DNA of 52,098 nt from Ktedonobacterales bacterium (GCA_027451525.1 DAIDJF010000040.1:1-52098); one strand, 5' to 3'; numbered from the stretch's first letter, positions 34,275 through 42,948 are shown. A program made the numbers and translations. The notes: generated from the sequence alone by a model not told the origin.

Positions 34275-35744
34275 ATGGAAGAACCACGTGACGACCTGAA
34301 TGTTGAGATTTCTAATCTGGATGATGAGCCGAGAGCAGTGCCAGCGCAACACAAGCGTGTCAAGTGGGAACGCGCTATCACTGAGCGTTTCACTTTCACA
34401 GCCCGTTTTTCGCGTCGTCAGCGTCTGCTGCAAGCAGTTGTTACCTCCATATGTGTGCTACTGCTTATGGGCATATTTCTCAGTAGTATTGCCTCTGTGC
34501 GCGCTGTCGTCAGCAGAACTATTTCTCCGTTCTTGCCTGGTGCTTCATCTACAACGCTTGTTGGTGTAAATACATTTTATGTTGATGGGACGCCATCTTG
34601 GGGACAATTGTTTATTGATGGTCAGCGTATCAAACATTTGCCGAGAATTAGGGAGGATACTCCCTTGCAACTCAGCCCTGGTCAACATCACTTGATCTGG
34701 CAAGCGGCCCCTTTTCGTCCACAGGCTTGTGTAGTTTCCATTCCTGTTAATCTGGCGAAGGACACTTGCTCCTATAATAAAACGGTCCAAGATACGCATG
34801 GCTACTCTGTATGGTTACTCACATTTTCTGTTTCACTGGCTCTCTTGCCGCCGCAACAGCGTCTTAACCTGACACAGAGTATTCAGCAGGCACTCGATCA
34901 ACAGCCTTCTATGAGTATTGTACATCCACAAGAACTCTATGCGATCACCACTTCGTATGCGGTGAAAATGTATACTCTTGGGGAAAATGTGCAAAAGGCG
35001 ACACAGCCGATGATGGCAACCGTAAATTTTCAGATCGATACGGATACTTCTATGCCCGTCCAATGCACCGATAATGTATTTGGGCAATTTTCCTCGTATT
35101 CCTGTGCCTTCGATGGACAAGACTGCCATCTCCTCTGTAGCATGCCTGATTTTATTCAAACGCTGGCATTTCCGAGAAGCGATTGGGTCGCACTGGCTGT
35201 TGTGCGTGTTTCGTGGACATATGCCACCTTCAACGGACAATTTGTTGCCAGCAATCAGCCCGATAGAGCCGACATCATGGTTCCTGATGCTTATTTGTTA
35301 CCGTTGAGTATCAGTTGGCAGCATGATGCGTGGGTAGTGCATACGTCTTTTGTTGACCCTAATCTCAACCTCGATAGTGCCGCTCAGCCCGCTTGTCTGT
35401 CCGCGCAGGCGGATTTCATGCAAGGGAATGAGCTCGCAATCGCAATTCCTGGCAATGTAGGCTATACCGTAGCCTATCATTCCCTGGCTCCCAGCGATGG
35501 TTGTCTCGTGACGGTGATGCTACAGCCAACTTCATCAGGAACTGCTCCCGTAGCAAAACCATCTTATGCCTACAGCTTGCAACGCTTTGGCGTTTTTGTT
35601 GCCATGAACGCGACTGCCCATAAGCTCTGGCCTGATATGCCAATGGCTGATCAGTATGAAATAGCTTTTATGCAGCATCTTATACAGACATATCAGCCGC
35701 AGCCATTCTCATCAGCAACGAACGTCTGGCCTGGTCTGCCTTGA
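34275..35744 (+). CDS. Unrecognised single-pass membrane protein (489 aa)
   Basis: I do not recognise a family. The N-terminal 55 residues are charged and cytoplasmic. One membrane helix follows (about 57-75, VVTSICVLLLMGIFLSSIA), then about 410 extracytoplasmic residues. The segment just after the helix (GVNTFYVDGTPSWGQLFIDG, then LQLSPGQHHLIWQA) resembles a PEGA-type carbohydrate-binding beta domain. The remainder contains at least eight cysteines that could form disulfides. It lies 45 bases after the LacI-type gene and converges with the next gene at three bases' distance. Confidence 0.75.
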   Translation: MEEPRDDLNVEISNLDDEPRAVPAQHKRVKWERAITERFTFTARFSRRQRLLQAVVTSICVLLLMGIFLSSIASVRAVVSRTISPFLPGASSTTLVGVNTFYVDGTPSWGQLFIDGQRIKHLPRIREDTPLQLSPGQHHLIWQAAPFRPQACVVSIPVNLAKDTCSYNKTVQDTHGYSVWLLTFSVSLALLPPQQRLNLTQSIQQALDQQPSMSIVHPQELYAITTSYAVKMYTLGENVQKATQPMMATVNFQIDTDTSMPVQCTDNVFGQFSSYSCAFDGQDCHLLCSMPDFIQTLAFPRSDWVALAVVRVSWTYATFNGQFVASNQPDRADIMVPDAYLLPLSISWQHDAWVVHTSFVDPNLNLDSAAQPACLSAQADFMQGNELAIAIPGNVGYTVAYHSLAPSDGCLVTVMLQPTSSGTAPVAKPSYAYSLQRFGVFVAMNATAHKLWPDMPMADQYEIAFMQHLIQTYQPQPFSSATNVWPGLP

Positions 35745-35747
35745 TCG

Positions 35748-36404
35748 TTAATGTTTCTGCCGTAGTTGCCGTCTCTGTCCAATGGCGATACTGACTGCGA
35801 GAAAGCCAGCGATGCAGAGTGGGAGGCCAATTTGTACACTCTGTGTCATTACCCATGCAACCACACCAAGAATTTCAAAAAGTAGACCGCCTGTGAAGAG
35901 TAGTGCGGTTGTAAACGCTGATCGTTCAAATGGGACACGAATATCTTGTTTGCCGTATATGGGTGTTTGATGCGCTGTTTGAGGCTCGTCTGCCCCCTCC
36001 TCTTGTGCTGCCGTTTTTTCAACGGCTGAGCGCAGGCCGTCGTAGAGCACGAGAATTTGCTTGCGTGGAGCGCGAATATAGACTTTGCGCTGTCCGTCGC
36101 TCACAAGTAACTCGCGAAAAATTGGCTCATGCGTCCTTTCACGTAGCGAAACCGTGTTGATAGTAGAAAGCGGTAAGGCATCGAGGAAGAGACGTTTGCG
36201 CGGAAATGTCGTGAGGGCATAACCCAAGACGCGCTGATTGGTGATAACGATATCACATGGCATACTACGTCTCCCATATTCCTCCTGTCCGCCATCCCAG
36301 ATCCCTGGTTCGTTTAACAAAGGAACTTCATTCGGTTCTAACGTGTCACGCAAACCTTTGAGTCGTCTCAGTATTTTTGCCGAATTGGTACTCATATCCG
36401 CCAT
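35748..36404 (-). CDS. PH-like domain protein with two C-terminal membrane helices
   Basis: A 218-residue protein. Residues about 25-130 look like a bacterial PH-like domain: DIVITNQRVLGYALTTFPRKRLFLDALP and LPLSTINTVSL, as in YokE/YdbT-type proteins. A short acidic linker is followed by two hydrophobic helices (about 165-207) and a basic end (GQRRQLRQKH). The function is unknown. It is divergent from cydA, and a TATAAT on the minus strand (36441-36436) may be its -10 box. Confidence 0.7.
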   Translation of the reverse strand: MADMSTNSAKILRRLKGLRDTLEPNEVPLLNEPGIWDGGQEEYGRRSMPCDIVITNQRVLGYALTTFPRKRLFLDALPLSTINTVSLRERTHEPIFRELLVSDGQRKVYIRAPRKQILVLYDGLRSAVEKTAAQEEGADEPQTAHQTPIYGKQDIRVPFERSAFTTALLFTGGLLFEILGVVAWVMTQSVQIGLPLCIAGFLAVSIAIGQRRQLRQKH

Positions 36405-36563
36405 TGCGCGTTGCGTCCTTTCTGCTGTTGCTACGATTATAGCAAAAAGGGCAAGAAGAGAAAAGTATAGCTCTGTTTGTTTACGTGTCCTACAATAGCA
36501 GTAGCAATGGCTTGGTTGTGTGTAAGCAAAATAGCATAAGTAAAATGCAATACAAGGAGTGCT

Positions 36564-37931
36564 ATGTTATCGAATTTATTGGCTGCACGCGCTCAAATGG
36601 GAACCTCGCTGGTCTTCCATATTATCTTTTCTGTTTTAGGTGTCGGTCTTCCGCTGCTCATGTGTATTGCAGAAGGCATTGCAATTAAACGGCGTGACCC
36701 CGTCTGGATAACGCTGGCGCGTCGTTGGTCAACGGCAGCCGCGATTATCTTCGCGATTGGTGCGGTCTCTGGCACAATTGTCGAATTTGAATTGGGCCTG
36801 CTTTGGCCGACCTATATCCGCTATACGGGAGCAATTATTGGCCCACTGTTCGCATTTGAGGGCTTTGCCTTTTTCATTGAGGCTATTTTTTTTGGTATCT
36901 ATCTTTACGGGTGGAATCGTGTACCACCCCTCGTTCACTGGCTCTGCTCATTCCCGATCTGGATTGGTGGAGCGGCCTCGACATGGTTTATTGTAACAAC
37001 CAATGCCTGGATGAATACGCCAACAGGGTTTGAAATCAGTCATGGCAAACTCGTTGGTATTGATACTATCGCGGCCATTTTTAACCCAAGTGTTCCCTAT
37101 GAGACTGTCCATATGCTGCTCGCTTGCTATGTCGCGGCTGGTTTTGGCGTTGCTGGCGTCTATGCCCTTTCAATGTTGCGTGGCAATCGCGACGAATACA
37201 GGCGCAAAGGTATGATGCTGGGCCTGGCGGTCGCACTGATTGCCACTCCGCTCCAAATTGTGAGCGGAGACTTTAATGCGCGTTTTCTCGTCAAGGCGCA
37301 ACCCGCCAAGCTTGCTGCAATGGAGGGAGTTTTTAACACTTCCAGTCATGTTCCGCTTCATATCGGTGGTATTCCCGACCCGCAAAATGACACTTATTAC
37401 TTTTCGATTGCTATTCCCGATGGTCTTAGCCTGCTTGCTGGTTATAGCCCAAATACTGTTATTCGCGGCCTGAACTCGTTCCCGGCACAGTATCGCCCAA
37501 ATCCTATTCCTGTCCATCTCTCGTTTGACGGCATGGTTGGGAGTGGTTTCTTTGCCCTCTTCGTTGCGGTTGTCTTCTGGTTGCTCTATTTCTGGCGCAA
37601 GCGCGTTGTTCCACAGTATAAGCTCTTGCTGTGGGGTGTTGCGCTCTCCGGCCTGCTCAGCTTTGTGGCCGTCGAGTTAGGCTGGATGGTTACAGAAGAA
37701 GGCCGTCAGCCCTGGGTTATCTCTGGTGTATTGCTGACCAGTCAGGCAGTGACGCCCGCCCAGTTTATGAATGTCAGCTTTCTCGTGTTCTCCATCATTT
37801 ATATTATTCTTGCCATAACGATGACTGTCCTGCTGCTGCGTCAGGCGCGCAAACCTTTACCGCCTCTTGTCTGGGAGAAGGTGGCAAGCGGTCCGCAGAG
37901 TGAGAAATATGGCGAAGAGGTCGGTGTCTAA
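36564..37931 (+). CDS. cydA: Cytochrome bd ubiquinol/menaquinol oxidase subunit I
   Basis: The heme-bearing subunit of the high-affinity, cyanide-tolerant terminal oxidase. The 455-residue length indicates the short Q-loop class. His19 (heme b595 ligand), Glu99 and Glu106 in AFEGFAFFIEA, and His183 in VPYETVHML (heme b558 ligand) are in place. The GRQPW motif is in VTEEGRQPWVI. About nine membrane helices are seen. AAGGAG precedes the ATG. It is the first gene of cydA-cydB-DUF202. No cydCD transporter genes are in the window. Confidence 0.95.
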   Translation: MLSNLLAARAQMGTSLVFHIIFSVLGVGLPLLMCIAEGIAIKRRDPVWITLARRWSTAAAIIFAIGAVSGTIVEFELGLLWPTYIRYTGAIIGPLFAFEGFAFFIEAIFFGIYLYGWNRVPPLVHWLCSFPIWIGGAASTWFIVTTNAWMNTPTGFEISHGKLVGIDTIAAIFNPSVPYETVHMLLACYVAAGFGVAGVYALSMLRGNRDEYRRKGMMLGLAVALIATPLQIVSGDFNARFLVKAQPAKLAAMEGVFNTSSHVPLHIGGIPDPQNDTYYFSIAIPDGLSLLAGYSPNTVIRGLNSFPAQYRPNPIPVHLSFDGMVGSGFFALFVAVVFWLLYFWRKRVVPQYKLLLWGVALSGLLSFVAVELGWMVTEEGRQPWVISGVLLTSQAVTPAQFMNVSFLVFSIIYIILAITMTVLLLRQARKPLPPLVWEKVASGPQSEKYGEEVGV

Positions 37932-37958
37932 AGCTATGTCCAGTGCAGGGAGGGTAGT

Positions 37959-39026
37959 ATGATACTTCCGTACATCATCTTGAGTATTCTCTGGTTTTCT
38001 TTGATCGCCTATGCTACCTTTGGCGGTGCTGATTTTGGTGCGGGCGTCTGGGAGTTATTCGCGACGGGGATAACAGCGAAGCGTCAGCGGGCCTTGATCG
38101 ACCGGGCCATTGGGCCTGTCTGGGAGACTAATCACGTCTGGCTCGTCTTTCTGGTTGTCGGGCTATTCTCAGCATTTCCAAGCGCATTTTCGATTCTTGT
38201 GATTGTCTTGTTTTATCCTTTAACGTTGGCTCTTATTGGAAGTGTTCTTCGTGGCTCAAGCTTTATCTTTCGCACACATGGCCTGCGTACACAAAGTCCC
38301 GCTTCCCTCGTGTGGAATCGTGTCTTTAGTGTCTCCAGTCTTATTACTCCGCTGGTGCTTGGCATGGGAGCGGCGACGGTTGCGAGTGGTAGAATTCCAA
38401 CGACAGGGAACCTCCAGGCTGACTTTGGCGCGTTGTGGATCACCCCTTTTACCTTGACGATTGGCTGCATGGCGGTTGCGCTGTGTGCAACATTGGCGGC
38501 CATTTTTCTGACCGTTGAGGCGACGAATAGCAAAGAAGATGACCTTGTGGTGATGTTTCGTCTTCGTGCGCTTATTGCGGGTGCAATTACGGCGGTATTG
38601 GGGGCATTGGGGCTTGCACTCGCCCCAACGGAAGCTCCAATACTATGGGGTGGTATGCTTAACCATGCTCTGGTACTTGTCATTGTGACGATGGTCATCG
38701 GACTGGCGACGGCTACAACCGTGTTTTTTGGTTATTACCGTATTGCTCGTGCCTTGATTGTCACAGAAACAGCGTTCCTGCTCGGTTCATGGGGCGTCTC
38801 GCAGATCCCATACATCATCCCACCACATGTCACTGTCGAAAGTGCAGCGGGTGCGCCCAGCACAATGCTTTTGCTGCTCATTGGTATTTGTATAGGGATG
38901 GCACTCACGCTCCCATCAATGTTCTTCCTTTTTTATGTGTTTAAGTTCCAGGGCAGTATGGGTTTGTTGCAACAAGGCGATGTGCCGCGTTCAAAACAGG
39001 TTGAAGGTTTGCCATCTCTTAAGTAG
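37959..39026 (+). CDS. cydB: Cytochrome bd oxidase subunit II
   Basis: The 355-residue second membrane subunit, about eight helices, stabilising the hemes. It has the N-terminal family start LSILWFSLIAYATFGGADFGAGVW and later GPVWETNHVWLVF. It lies 27 bases after cydA with GGGAGG upstream, and is directly followed by the next gene. Confidence 0.95.
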   Translation: MILPYIILSILWFSLIAYATFGGADFGAGVWELFATGITAKRQRALIDRAIGPVWETNHVWLVFLVVGLFSAFPSAFSILVIVLFYPLTLALIGSVLRGSSFIFRTHGLRTQSPASLVWNRVFSVSSLITPLVLGMGAATVASGRIPTTGNLQADFGALWITPFTLTIGCMAVALCATLAAIFLTVEATNSKEDDLVVMFRLRALIAGAITAVLGALGLALAPTEAPILWGGMLNHALVLVIVTMVIGLATATTVFFGYYRIARALIVTETAFLLGSWGVSQIPYIIPPHVTVESAAGAPSTMLLLLIGICIGMALTLPSMFFLFYVFKFQGSMGLLQQGDVPRSKQVEGLPSLK

Positions 39027-39461
39027 ATGGCGGGAAGCGATTATGAAAACGTGCAAGAGAAAGCACCACAAACGAAGGATACTGTGCAGCCACAGAAGCA
39101 TGCACAAAGTCAGCATGTCTCTGATCATCTGGCGAACGAGCGCACGTTTCTAGCCTGGTTGCGCACTGGTATTGCGACCATCGCGTTCGGTTTTGTCGTC
39201 GCGCGTTTTGGCCTGCTGCTACGCGAATTAAATGTAAAAGGTGAGTCGGTAGTTACAGGCCACTATTCGTCGCTGATTGGTGTCACGCTGACCACTTTTG
39301 GCATTATGATTATGCTTGTTGCCTTATTCAATTTCCTGCACAAGCGGCGCATGATTGACGCCGAGCAGTTCCGTCCAATGCTTGTTTTCCCTATCCTGCT
39401 CACCATTCTCACCGCGCTGATTGGCGTCCTACTCGCCATCTATTTGCTCATTACGGCATAA
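39027..39461 (+). CDS. DUF202 (YidH-like) membrane protein
   Basis: A 144-residue protein. A hydrophilic N-terminus of about 40 residues is followed by the DUF202 signature SDHLANERTFLAWLRTGIA and three membrane helices. Its ATG follows the cydB stop with no base between, so it is almost certainly translated with cydB. The family's role is unknown. Fixed linkage suggests a bd-oxidase accessory or membrane-stress function (inference). Confidence 0.85.
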   Translation: MAGSDYENVQEKAPQTKDTVQPQKHAQSQHVSDHLANERTFLAWLRTGIATIAFGFVVARFGLLLRELNVKGESVVTGHYSSLIGVTLTTFGIMIMLVALFNFLHKRRMIDAEQFRPMLVFPILLTILTALIGVLLAIYLLITA

Positions 39462-39506
39462 GAGCTACCAATCGCAATCTCGTACTGACATGGCGGAGGC
39501 GTGAGA

Positions 39507-40673
39507 CTACTTGATGGATTTGCGCGGCCACATGACGAGCAAAAAGCCGTTTTGCTCGGTGAACCAGATTGTGCCGTAATTGTCAACTAGCAGACCATCG
39601 TGTGGGTGTGCGTCAGCCTTGTTCAGGCGCGTTGCGATGACCTGTCCCGTTGAGGGAATGAGATATCCCACGCGCGCGCTCAACGAGTCCGTAAACCAGA
39701 CACGTCCCAGTTGATCAACGCTGATGCCAGAAATGTGCGTGCCAGGACAACTAGCCGGGTTAGGGCAAATGCCTAGTGAAACAGGATAATTAATCGTGGT
39801 TCCCGTTTTCGGATTATATTCTCCAATACTGCCTGCGAAGGCCTCGCTGAACCAGATCGTGCCCGACTTATCTGCGGTAATTAAGTGCGGTTGGTTGGTT
39901 GGAACAGCGTGTTCGACAATTGTCACTTTGCCTGAAGTCGTCGGGGTGAAACTGGCAATTTGCCCGACACCTGCCTTGTTTTCGGTAAACCAGATCGTAC
40001 CTTGTGGGTCGCGTGTCATGCCATACGGATTGCTTTCCGCCGTTGGAATGGGATTTTCAACCAGTTGTTGCGTTGCTGGATTGAAAAAACCAATGCGGTT
40101 GCCCTCAAACTCGCTGAACCAGAGATTGCCGTTTTTGTCGAAGACGAGATCATACGGCACACTTTTGCTTGGCAGACTCCATTGGTGCCACTGGTTATGC
40201 TGCAAGTCAAGTTCCCCAATCGCGTCGCTATTGGGTTCTGTAAACCACACATTGCCATTGGAGTCGACGGCAACGAATAACGGACTGGAATAACCTGCTG
40301 GTTCCTGATAGTCTTGAATAAAGCTCCCGTCGGCTTGCGCATATTTGCTGATAAGAGCTGGAAATGTTGATGGGCAAGTTGGAAGGGCGTTACAGCCTGG
40401 TTCTGCAACCCAGACAAAGCCTCGTAATGGATCAATGGCAATACCCCAGGGATTAGATGTCGTAGTCGCTTCATTGGCAGTCGTGGACTGTGCGCCATGA
40501 TCGCTCACCGCAATTTCCGCAGCCGGATGTGTGCGATGATACAAGGCATAGTTCACTGTTTGGGTAGTTGGCGAAGTGACTTTAGCATGCTCGATAAAAA
40601 TTGCTCCGCTGGCAATAATCAATACGAGGAGCAGGCTGATACCAACTACGATTTTTCCTTTCAGTGTAGACAT
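39507..40673 (-). CDS. Membrane-anchored Vgb-like beta-propeller
   Basis: A 388-residue protein from the ATG at 40673. One N-terminal hydrophobic segment acts as anchor or signal (VVGISLLLVLIIASGAIFI). About seven propeller blades follow, each with a GxxWFTE-type motif: NVWFTEPNSDAIG, NLWFSEFEGNRIG, TIWFTENKAGVG, TIWFSEAFAGSIG, RVWFTDSLSARVG, TIWFTEQNG. This matches the streptogramin B lyase (Vgb)/SMP-30-like fold. Whether it has lyase activity cannot be told. Many such anchored propellers have other or unknown roles. It is likely extracytoplasmic. Confidence 0.78.
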   Translation of the reverse strand: MSTLKGKIVVGISLLLVLIIASGAIFIEHAKVTSPTTQTVNYALYHRTHPAAEIAVSDHGAQSTTANEATTTSNPWGIAIDPLRGFVWVAEPGCNALPTCPSTFPALISKYAQADGSFIQDYQEPAGYSSPLFVAVDSNGNVWFTEPNSDAIGELDLQHNQWHQWSLPSKSVPYDLVFDKNGNLWFSEFEGNRIGFFNPATQQLVENPIPTAESNPYGMTRDPQGTIWFTENKAGVGQIASFTPTTSGKVTIVEHAVPTNQPHLITADKSGTIWFSEAFAGSIGEYNPKTGTTINYPVSLGICPNPASCPGTHISGISVDQLGRVWFTDSLSARVGYLIPSTGQVIATRLNKADAHPHDGLLVDNYGTIWFTEQNGFLLVMWPRKSIK

Positions 40674-40862
40674 CTGCAATACTTTCCCAAATTTTTTCTT
40701 ACCTAATATATAAGACGAACAATTGTCCAATGTGTCGACGAAGAAGATGAGTTGCGTATCAACGGTACGTGCTGGTGAATAATGCTCAATAGAGATGAAC
40801 CCTCAACAATGTTGTCTTAGGTAATACTAGTACCTTCCTGTCGAGAAGGCAACCTTATAGGG

Positions 40863-40927
40863 GGGAAAATAGTGCTTTTTTCCCACGTTTTTAATCTTTG
40901 GTTAAGGAAAATAGCATATTTTTCCCC
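40863..40927. repeat. Two AT-rich hairpins sharing GGAAAATAG
   Basis: GGGAAAA (40863-40869) pairs with TTTTCCC (40878-40884), and GGAAAA (40906-40911) pairs with TTTTCC (40920-40925). Both 5' arms share GGAAAATAG, 42 bp apart, close to four helical turns. They lie in the divergent spacer between the propeller gene and the T-box promoter. They could be a tandem operator or transcript-end structures. The rest of 40674-40980 shows nothing else. Confidence 0.45.
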
Positions 40928-40981
40928 GCATTAAATGAATTTTTAACGTTTTCTGCAAGATGGTAGATGACGGGAGTAGAC

Positions 40982-41010
40982 TTGACACATCGTCTTATGC
41001 ATGTTATCGT
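40982..41010 (+). promoter_or_regulatory. Promoter of the T-box/AlaRS-like transcript
   Basis: A perfect TTGACA (40982-40987), a 17-bp spacer and TATCGT (41005-41010, four of six). The start near 41017 falls just before the T-box Stem I. Confidence 0.65.
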
Positions 41011-41016
41011 ATTTTT

Positions 41017-41470
41017 ACAAACCTGATATGAGCGATCGTCACGAGGGACGAATTTACGTAGCAATGAAACACAGCGAGTCGATGATGGTGAGAGTTCGAC
41101 AGGTATGGCTCGTGAAAGGCCCCCCTCTGGTCAGGAAACGTTTTGAACGATATGTCGTATGAAAACAGCGATAAATGTTTCTAGACCGCGATACAAGAAG
41201 AACGCTTTTTGCCGTTATTTATACGGATAGCGACAGAAGTCAGTAATCGCTGTCGGCAGCCCCCCGTTACCACAGGGCAAGGCATCGAATATCCCTTTGA
41301 AACGACTGGAAACACCGATATTCCGTGCCTGACAAAGAGTGGAGGTGTCAATACTGTCGATCGTGTACAGTGTGTGACACATTCAATGCAGGTGGTACCG
41401 CGAGCCGAAGAATGTAATATGCATATTCAGCCCGTCCTGAAACAAAACTGTTCAGGACGGGCTTTTTGTT
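41017..41470 (+). ncRNA. T-box riboswitch leader
   Basis: Stem I features: a base helix GAGGG (41043-41047) with CCCTC (41123-41127), and a distal stem GTCGA/TCGAC capped by a GATGGTGAGAG loop (41084-41094). The linker GAAAGGCCC (41114-41122) holds the specifier region. The conserved 14-base T-box is present as AGGTGGTACCGCG (41390-41402). Its TGGT (41393-41396) would pair with an ACCA tRNA 3' end, so the sensed tRNA has A73. That suits tRNA-Ala and argues against tRNA-Gly. The specifier could be GCC (Ala) or GGC (Gly), and the A73 inference favours Ala. Uncharged tRNA would favour the antiterminator and expression of the AlaRS-like gene. Confidence 0.88.
41429..41470 (+). terminator. T-box regulatory terminator
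   Basis: AGCCCGTCCTGAA (41429-41441) and TTCAGGACGGGCT (41451-41463) form a perfect 13-bp stem with a 9-base loop, followed by TTTTGTT. It is the terminator half of the T-box switch and competes with the antiterminator around 41390-41402. Confidence 0.9.
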
Positions 41471-41562
41471 GCTCGCATAGCGTCGACAAGCTGATAAGCG
41501 TATTGCGCGCCGAAGCTGGCATATCAGACGACAAGCGAAAAATAGTTAAGGAGCACATCATT

Positions 41563-42948
41563 ATGGAGTCAACATCTGTACCACATGGGTATTCATCGCC
41601 TGAGATCGTTGCGCGGTATCGTGCGTTCTTTCAAGCTCATGGGCACACTGAGCTAGTAGGAAGTCCGCTGGCTGTGCCTGGAAATAGTACCTCGTTCGTG
41701 ATCGCAGGTATGCAACCGCTTTTGCCGTACCTGCGTGGTCAACAACTACCGCCATCCACGCGCCTTCTCTCGCTGCAACGCTGTTTACGTTCTGATGATG
41801 CCGACGCGGTTGGCAGCAACGGACGCAAAAATACCTTCTTCTTTATGTTGGGCAACTGGTCAATCGGCGATTATAACAAAGGTGATGCGATTGAAATGGC
41901 ACTGAGCTTGTTGCTTGAGGATTTTGCTCTGCACCAATCGACTTTATGGGTGACAGTTTTCGCGGGTGATAGCGAACTTGGTATTCCACTGGACGAAACC
42001 GCTGTCGAACACTGGTTACGCCTGGGCATTCCCTATGAGCGCATTGTACCGCTGGGGGCAGAGGATAATCTGTGGACAATGGGTGGCCCTGGTCCGTGTG
42101 GTCCCTGTTCAGAAATATATGTTGATCGTGGCCTCGCGTTTGGTTGTGGCCTGCCTACCTGTCGTCCTGGTTGCGCGTGTGACCGTTTTTTAGAGGTCTG
42201 GAATCTCGTTTTTATGGAATATGAGCGTTTCACCGATGGCTCGCTGGCACCATTGCCGCAGCGCAATATCGATACGGGTATGGGCCTTGAGCGCATTGCA
42301 TCGGTTTTGCAGGGCGTAGAGTCAGCCTTTTCGATAGACCTGTATCAGCCCGCGTTGAGTCGTTTGAACGAGCAGCTTTCAGAAGGCAATAGACAACGGC
42401 CAGACCTGTCGATGCCTGTCCTACCTGTGACGCCTGAGGTGCGTGCGCGTCGCGTGATCGTTGACCATGTGCGGGCGGCTCTGTTCGCTGGTCTGGCGGG
42501 CGTCTTGCCGGGACGCGATGGGTGTGCCTCTGTTGTGCGACGGCTGATTCGGCGCGCAGCGCGGCAGGGACATCTCCTGGGATTGCAGCAACCTTTTTTG
42601 AATGAACTGGTAGTACCGCTGGCGCAGGCTCACGATGCATTCTTACGTGTCGAAGAACGCGCGCAGGTTTCTACGCTTGCGCGTATGATTGCCGATGAGG
42701 AACGACGTTTTACGTATGTATTGGCAAGAGGATTGCAATATCTTGCACATCTTGAGCCAGACCAGCAGGGACATATTCCTGGTGAACGTCTCTTTGTGCT
42801 CCACGCAGAGAAAGGTTTTCCGCCGGACCTCGCGGCAGAGGTGCTTGCTGAACGCGGCCTGAGCGTAGACTGGTCCAGCTATGAACCTGCTCTGGCAGAG
42901 CATCGGCGTATCAGTCGCCTGAGTGCCGCCAGGCATTTTGGCCTGTGA
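41563..42948 (+). CDS. Alanyl-tRNA synthetase paralogue lacking editing and C-Ala domains
   Basis: A 461-residue protein from the ATG at 41563 (AAGGAG upstream); the upstream open frame is T-box leader. It aligns by eye to the N-terminal catalytic and tRNA-recognition half of AlaRS. Motif 2 is LQRCLRSDD..TFFFMLGNWSIGDYNK (71-106). GPGPCGPCSEIY is at 175-186, and EVWNLVFMEYER at 211-222. Motif 3 is DTGMGLERIASVLQ (237-250), with the amino-group-binding Asp237. The helical domain ends in KGFPPDLAAEVLAERGL..HRRISR. Full AlaRS is about 875 residues. This one stops where the editing domain begins, near E. coli residue 461. A Cys cluster, CGLPTCRPGCAC (195-206), is present. It may be an auxiliary, non-editing AlaRS or a repurposed alanine-activating enzyme. 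Confidence 0.88.
   Translation: MESTSVPHGYSSPEIVARYRAFFQAHGHTELVGSPLAVPGNSTSFVIAGMQPLLPYLRGQQLPPSTRLLSLQRCLRSDDADAVGSNGRKNTFFFMLGNWSIGDYNKGDAIEMALSLLLEDFALHQSTLWVTVFAGDSELGIPLDETAVEHWLRLGIPYERIVPLGAEDNLWTMGGPGPCGPCSEIYVDRGLAFGCGLPTCRPGCACDRFLEVWNLVFMEYERFTDGSLAPLPQRNIDTGMGLERIASVLQGVESAFSIDLYQPALSRLNEQLSEGNRQRPDLSMPVLPVTPEVRARRVIVDHVRAALFAGLAGVLPGRDGCASVVRRLIRRAARQGHLLGLQQPFLNELVVPLAQAHDAFLRVEERAQVSTLARMIADEERRFTYVLARGLQYLAHLEPDQQGHIPGERLFVLHAEKGFPPDLAAEVLAERGLSVDWSSYEPALAEHRRISRLSAARHFGL

Noticed and set aside
41136..41148. GGAAACGTTTTGA, similar to the LacI-type operator
   Set aside because: It lies inside the T-box leader and lacks the outer inverted arms, so the likeness is probably chance.
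41209..41562. Upstream extension of the AlaRS-like reading frame
   Set aside because: These 118 codons cover the T-box motif and its terminator. A ribosome site and AlaRS homology begin at 41563.
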